DNA from: UBA6170 sp942491385
GTDB taxonomy: Bacteria; Chloroflexota; Anaerolineae; Anaerolineales; Anaerolineaceae
Assembly: GCA_942491385.1 (NCBI GenBank)
Contig: CALOAF010000005.1
Span: 124,001 to 188,000, forward strand
Reading direction: 5' to 3'
Length of the DNA stretch: 64,000 nt
The translations under genes and the position numbers were made by a program. Positions 63,501-64,000 of the stretch are shown here, piece after piece. Each line of letters starts with the position of its first letter. Within the stretch, counting starts at the first letter, position 1. A model generated the notes under the pieces. The model ran no database searches. It was not told where the DNA came from and saw only the letters and a program-made list of their open reading frames with translations.

Positions 63501-64000
63501 GTGGGTGATCAGGATGCCACCGGTGTGGTGGTCACAGAAACCGTACCAGACAACACTACCTTCACGACTACAGGCAGCTCAGCTGGTTGGAGTTGTGTTG
63601 ATGGTGCTGCTGCTGGTACAACCTGTACACTTACGCTTGGTGCTGTTCCTGCCAGTGATCCTGCGGGTACTTTGACCTTTGCAGTTGTCCTTGACAATCC
63701 ATTGGCGGCCGGGGTGACTGAGATCAACAATGCTGTTTCGATCGCAGACGATGGCACCAATGGGGATGATCCTACCCCGGATAACAACTCTGATGATGAG
63801 GTGACCCCGGTGGATGCCACCCCGGACATGACCATCACCAAGGTTGATGATGTTGTTGGTTCGACTTTACCGGGTGCAACCATTATTTACACACTGACTT
63901 ACGACAATGTTGGTGATCAGGATGCCACCGGTGTGGTGGTCACAGAAACAGTACCAGCCAACACCACCTTCACGACTACCGGCAGCTCAGCTGGTTGGAG
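54585..64000 (+). CDS. Giant DUF11-repeat surface protein, two apparent frameshifts, 3' end beyond window
   Basis: At least 3,100 codons. The piece from 54585 gives a signal peptide (ILVSSNFMQAEA) and a Pro/Thr-rich start. Sense then moves to a second frame in a C run near 54743 (CCCC; CCCCC joins VRLTP to PTHPFIGQNFNIEL). That frame runs to TGA at 56561-56563, where a C run near 56546 (CCCC; CCC gives DYLPLPIFDATDV) shifts into the third frame, open to the end of the window. The protein is built of DUF11-type beta-sandwich repeats (TITKVDD...YTLTYDNVG...VVVTETVP) and paired-Cys linkers (DCERSGDAGACG, DCERTGNPTDCG), like cell-surface adhesins. No sortase or S-layer anchor is seen because the C-terminus is missing. 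Confidence 0.85.
57540..62195 (+). repeat. Higher-order protein repeats of about 300-340 residues in the DUF11 gene
   Basis: The block starting K-x-L-x-x-T-x...TIGE...YTVT, then a second DUF11 domain, recurs at 57540, 58506, 59523, 60483 and 61383. Spacings are 966, 1017, 960 and 900 bp. Copies are well diverged in DNA (much older than the 3' array) but align at protein level, including the DCER...CG...NDY linker in two of them. Confidence 0.75.
62598..64000 (+). repeat. Near-identical 408-bp tandem repeats in the DUF11 gene
   Basis: Units begin at 62598, 63006, 63414 and 63822, each exactly 408 bp (136 codons), with the fourth cut by the window end. Each encodes PDMTITKVDDVVGSTLPGAT ... YTLTYDNVGDQ ... 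ETVP ... GSSAGW ... DDGTNGDDPTP. The copies are nearly identical at DNA level, differing mainly in a middle block. A related but diverged unit of 402 bp (62196-62597) precedes them. The array continues past the window. Confidence 0.92.

Noticed and set aside
62693..63883. Long open frames on the minus strand through the 3' repeats
   Set aside because: They recur at exactly the repeat spacing and are antisense to the DUF11 coding frame; composition of the repeats keeps both strands open.
62598..64000. CRISPR-like regular repeats
   Set aside because: Unit is 408 bp, coding, in frame, and without short direct repeats separated by unique spacers; no cas genes in the window.

Overview
The window looks like a contig from a moderately AT-rich, Gram-positive-like or monoderm bacterium. 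The gene families point to Chloroflexota, most likely Anaerolineae: a MalT-like ATPase with a BTAD output domain, DUF5317 beside a nitrile-hydratase-leader-like (NHLP/Os1348 type) protein, an ER-type signal peptidase with DUF5305, PHP/CehA-McbA proteins, and long DUF11 surface proteins. This placement rests on family content only. No rRNA, tRNA, CRISPR array, IS element or phage gene was seen.

Layout. 0-6.5 kb: tail of a dienelactone-hydrolase-like gene, a DEAD-box RNA helicase, then genes broken by many small frameshifts (an exported protein, a rhomboid protease, a two-helix membrane protein, a larger membrane protein). An intact pair of paralogous small proteins on the minus strand lies among them. 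Nearly every lesion can be repaired by changing the length of a short homopolymer, so sequence error is as likely as decay. 6.5-12 kb (minus): a compact cluster of a 45-residue membrane peptide, DUF5317, an NHLP-like protein and an HD-GYP protein, then a 1077-residue MalT/BTAD regulator. 12-20 kb: a hydrolase-membrane fusion, a CoA-disulfide-reductase-like flavoprotein, a TldD/PmbA protease pair and a zinc-ribbon protein. 19.6-24.5 kb: a redox module with an MsrQ-like heme protein, two TlpA-like thioredoxin lipoproteins, a two-component system and a CcdA-type electron transporter. 24.5-34 kb: small metabolic genes, then a five-gene operon (GPH sugar symporter, esterase, PHP hydrolase, APH-like kinase, HAD phosphatase) that looks built for uptake and processing of a glycoside or phosphorylated compound.

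34-37.5 kb: a small secreted protein, an ER-type (Ser/His) signal peptidase joined to DUF5305 and then to a degenerate EAL (c-di-GMP phosphodiesterase-like) domain, and an RTX-repeat secreted protein. An in-frame TAG splits the peptidase-EAL fusion. The set resembles SipW/TasA matrix secretion loci with a possible c-di-GMP input and is the best candidate for an undescribed system here. 37.8-42.2 kb: sulfur handling, with an SLC13-type permease, an MBL-rhodanese protein and a two-piece YeeE/YedE transporter.

42.4-49.4 kb: membrane and lipoprotein genes, an XRE regulator pair and a MerR-VWA pair. 49.4-51.5 kb: a PerR-like regulator with catalase and clear Per-box-like palindromes. 51.6-64 kb: a GT39-type glycosyltransferase with a C-terminal PA14 domain, then a giant DUF11 surface protein (more than 3,100 codons, running off the end) that ends in near-identical 408-bp tandem repeats. 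Three promoters between 46.5 and 49.6 kb share the consensus TTGACA-N17-TATTAT, each with a palindrome placed where a repressor could block it.
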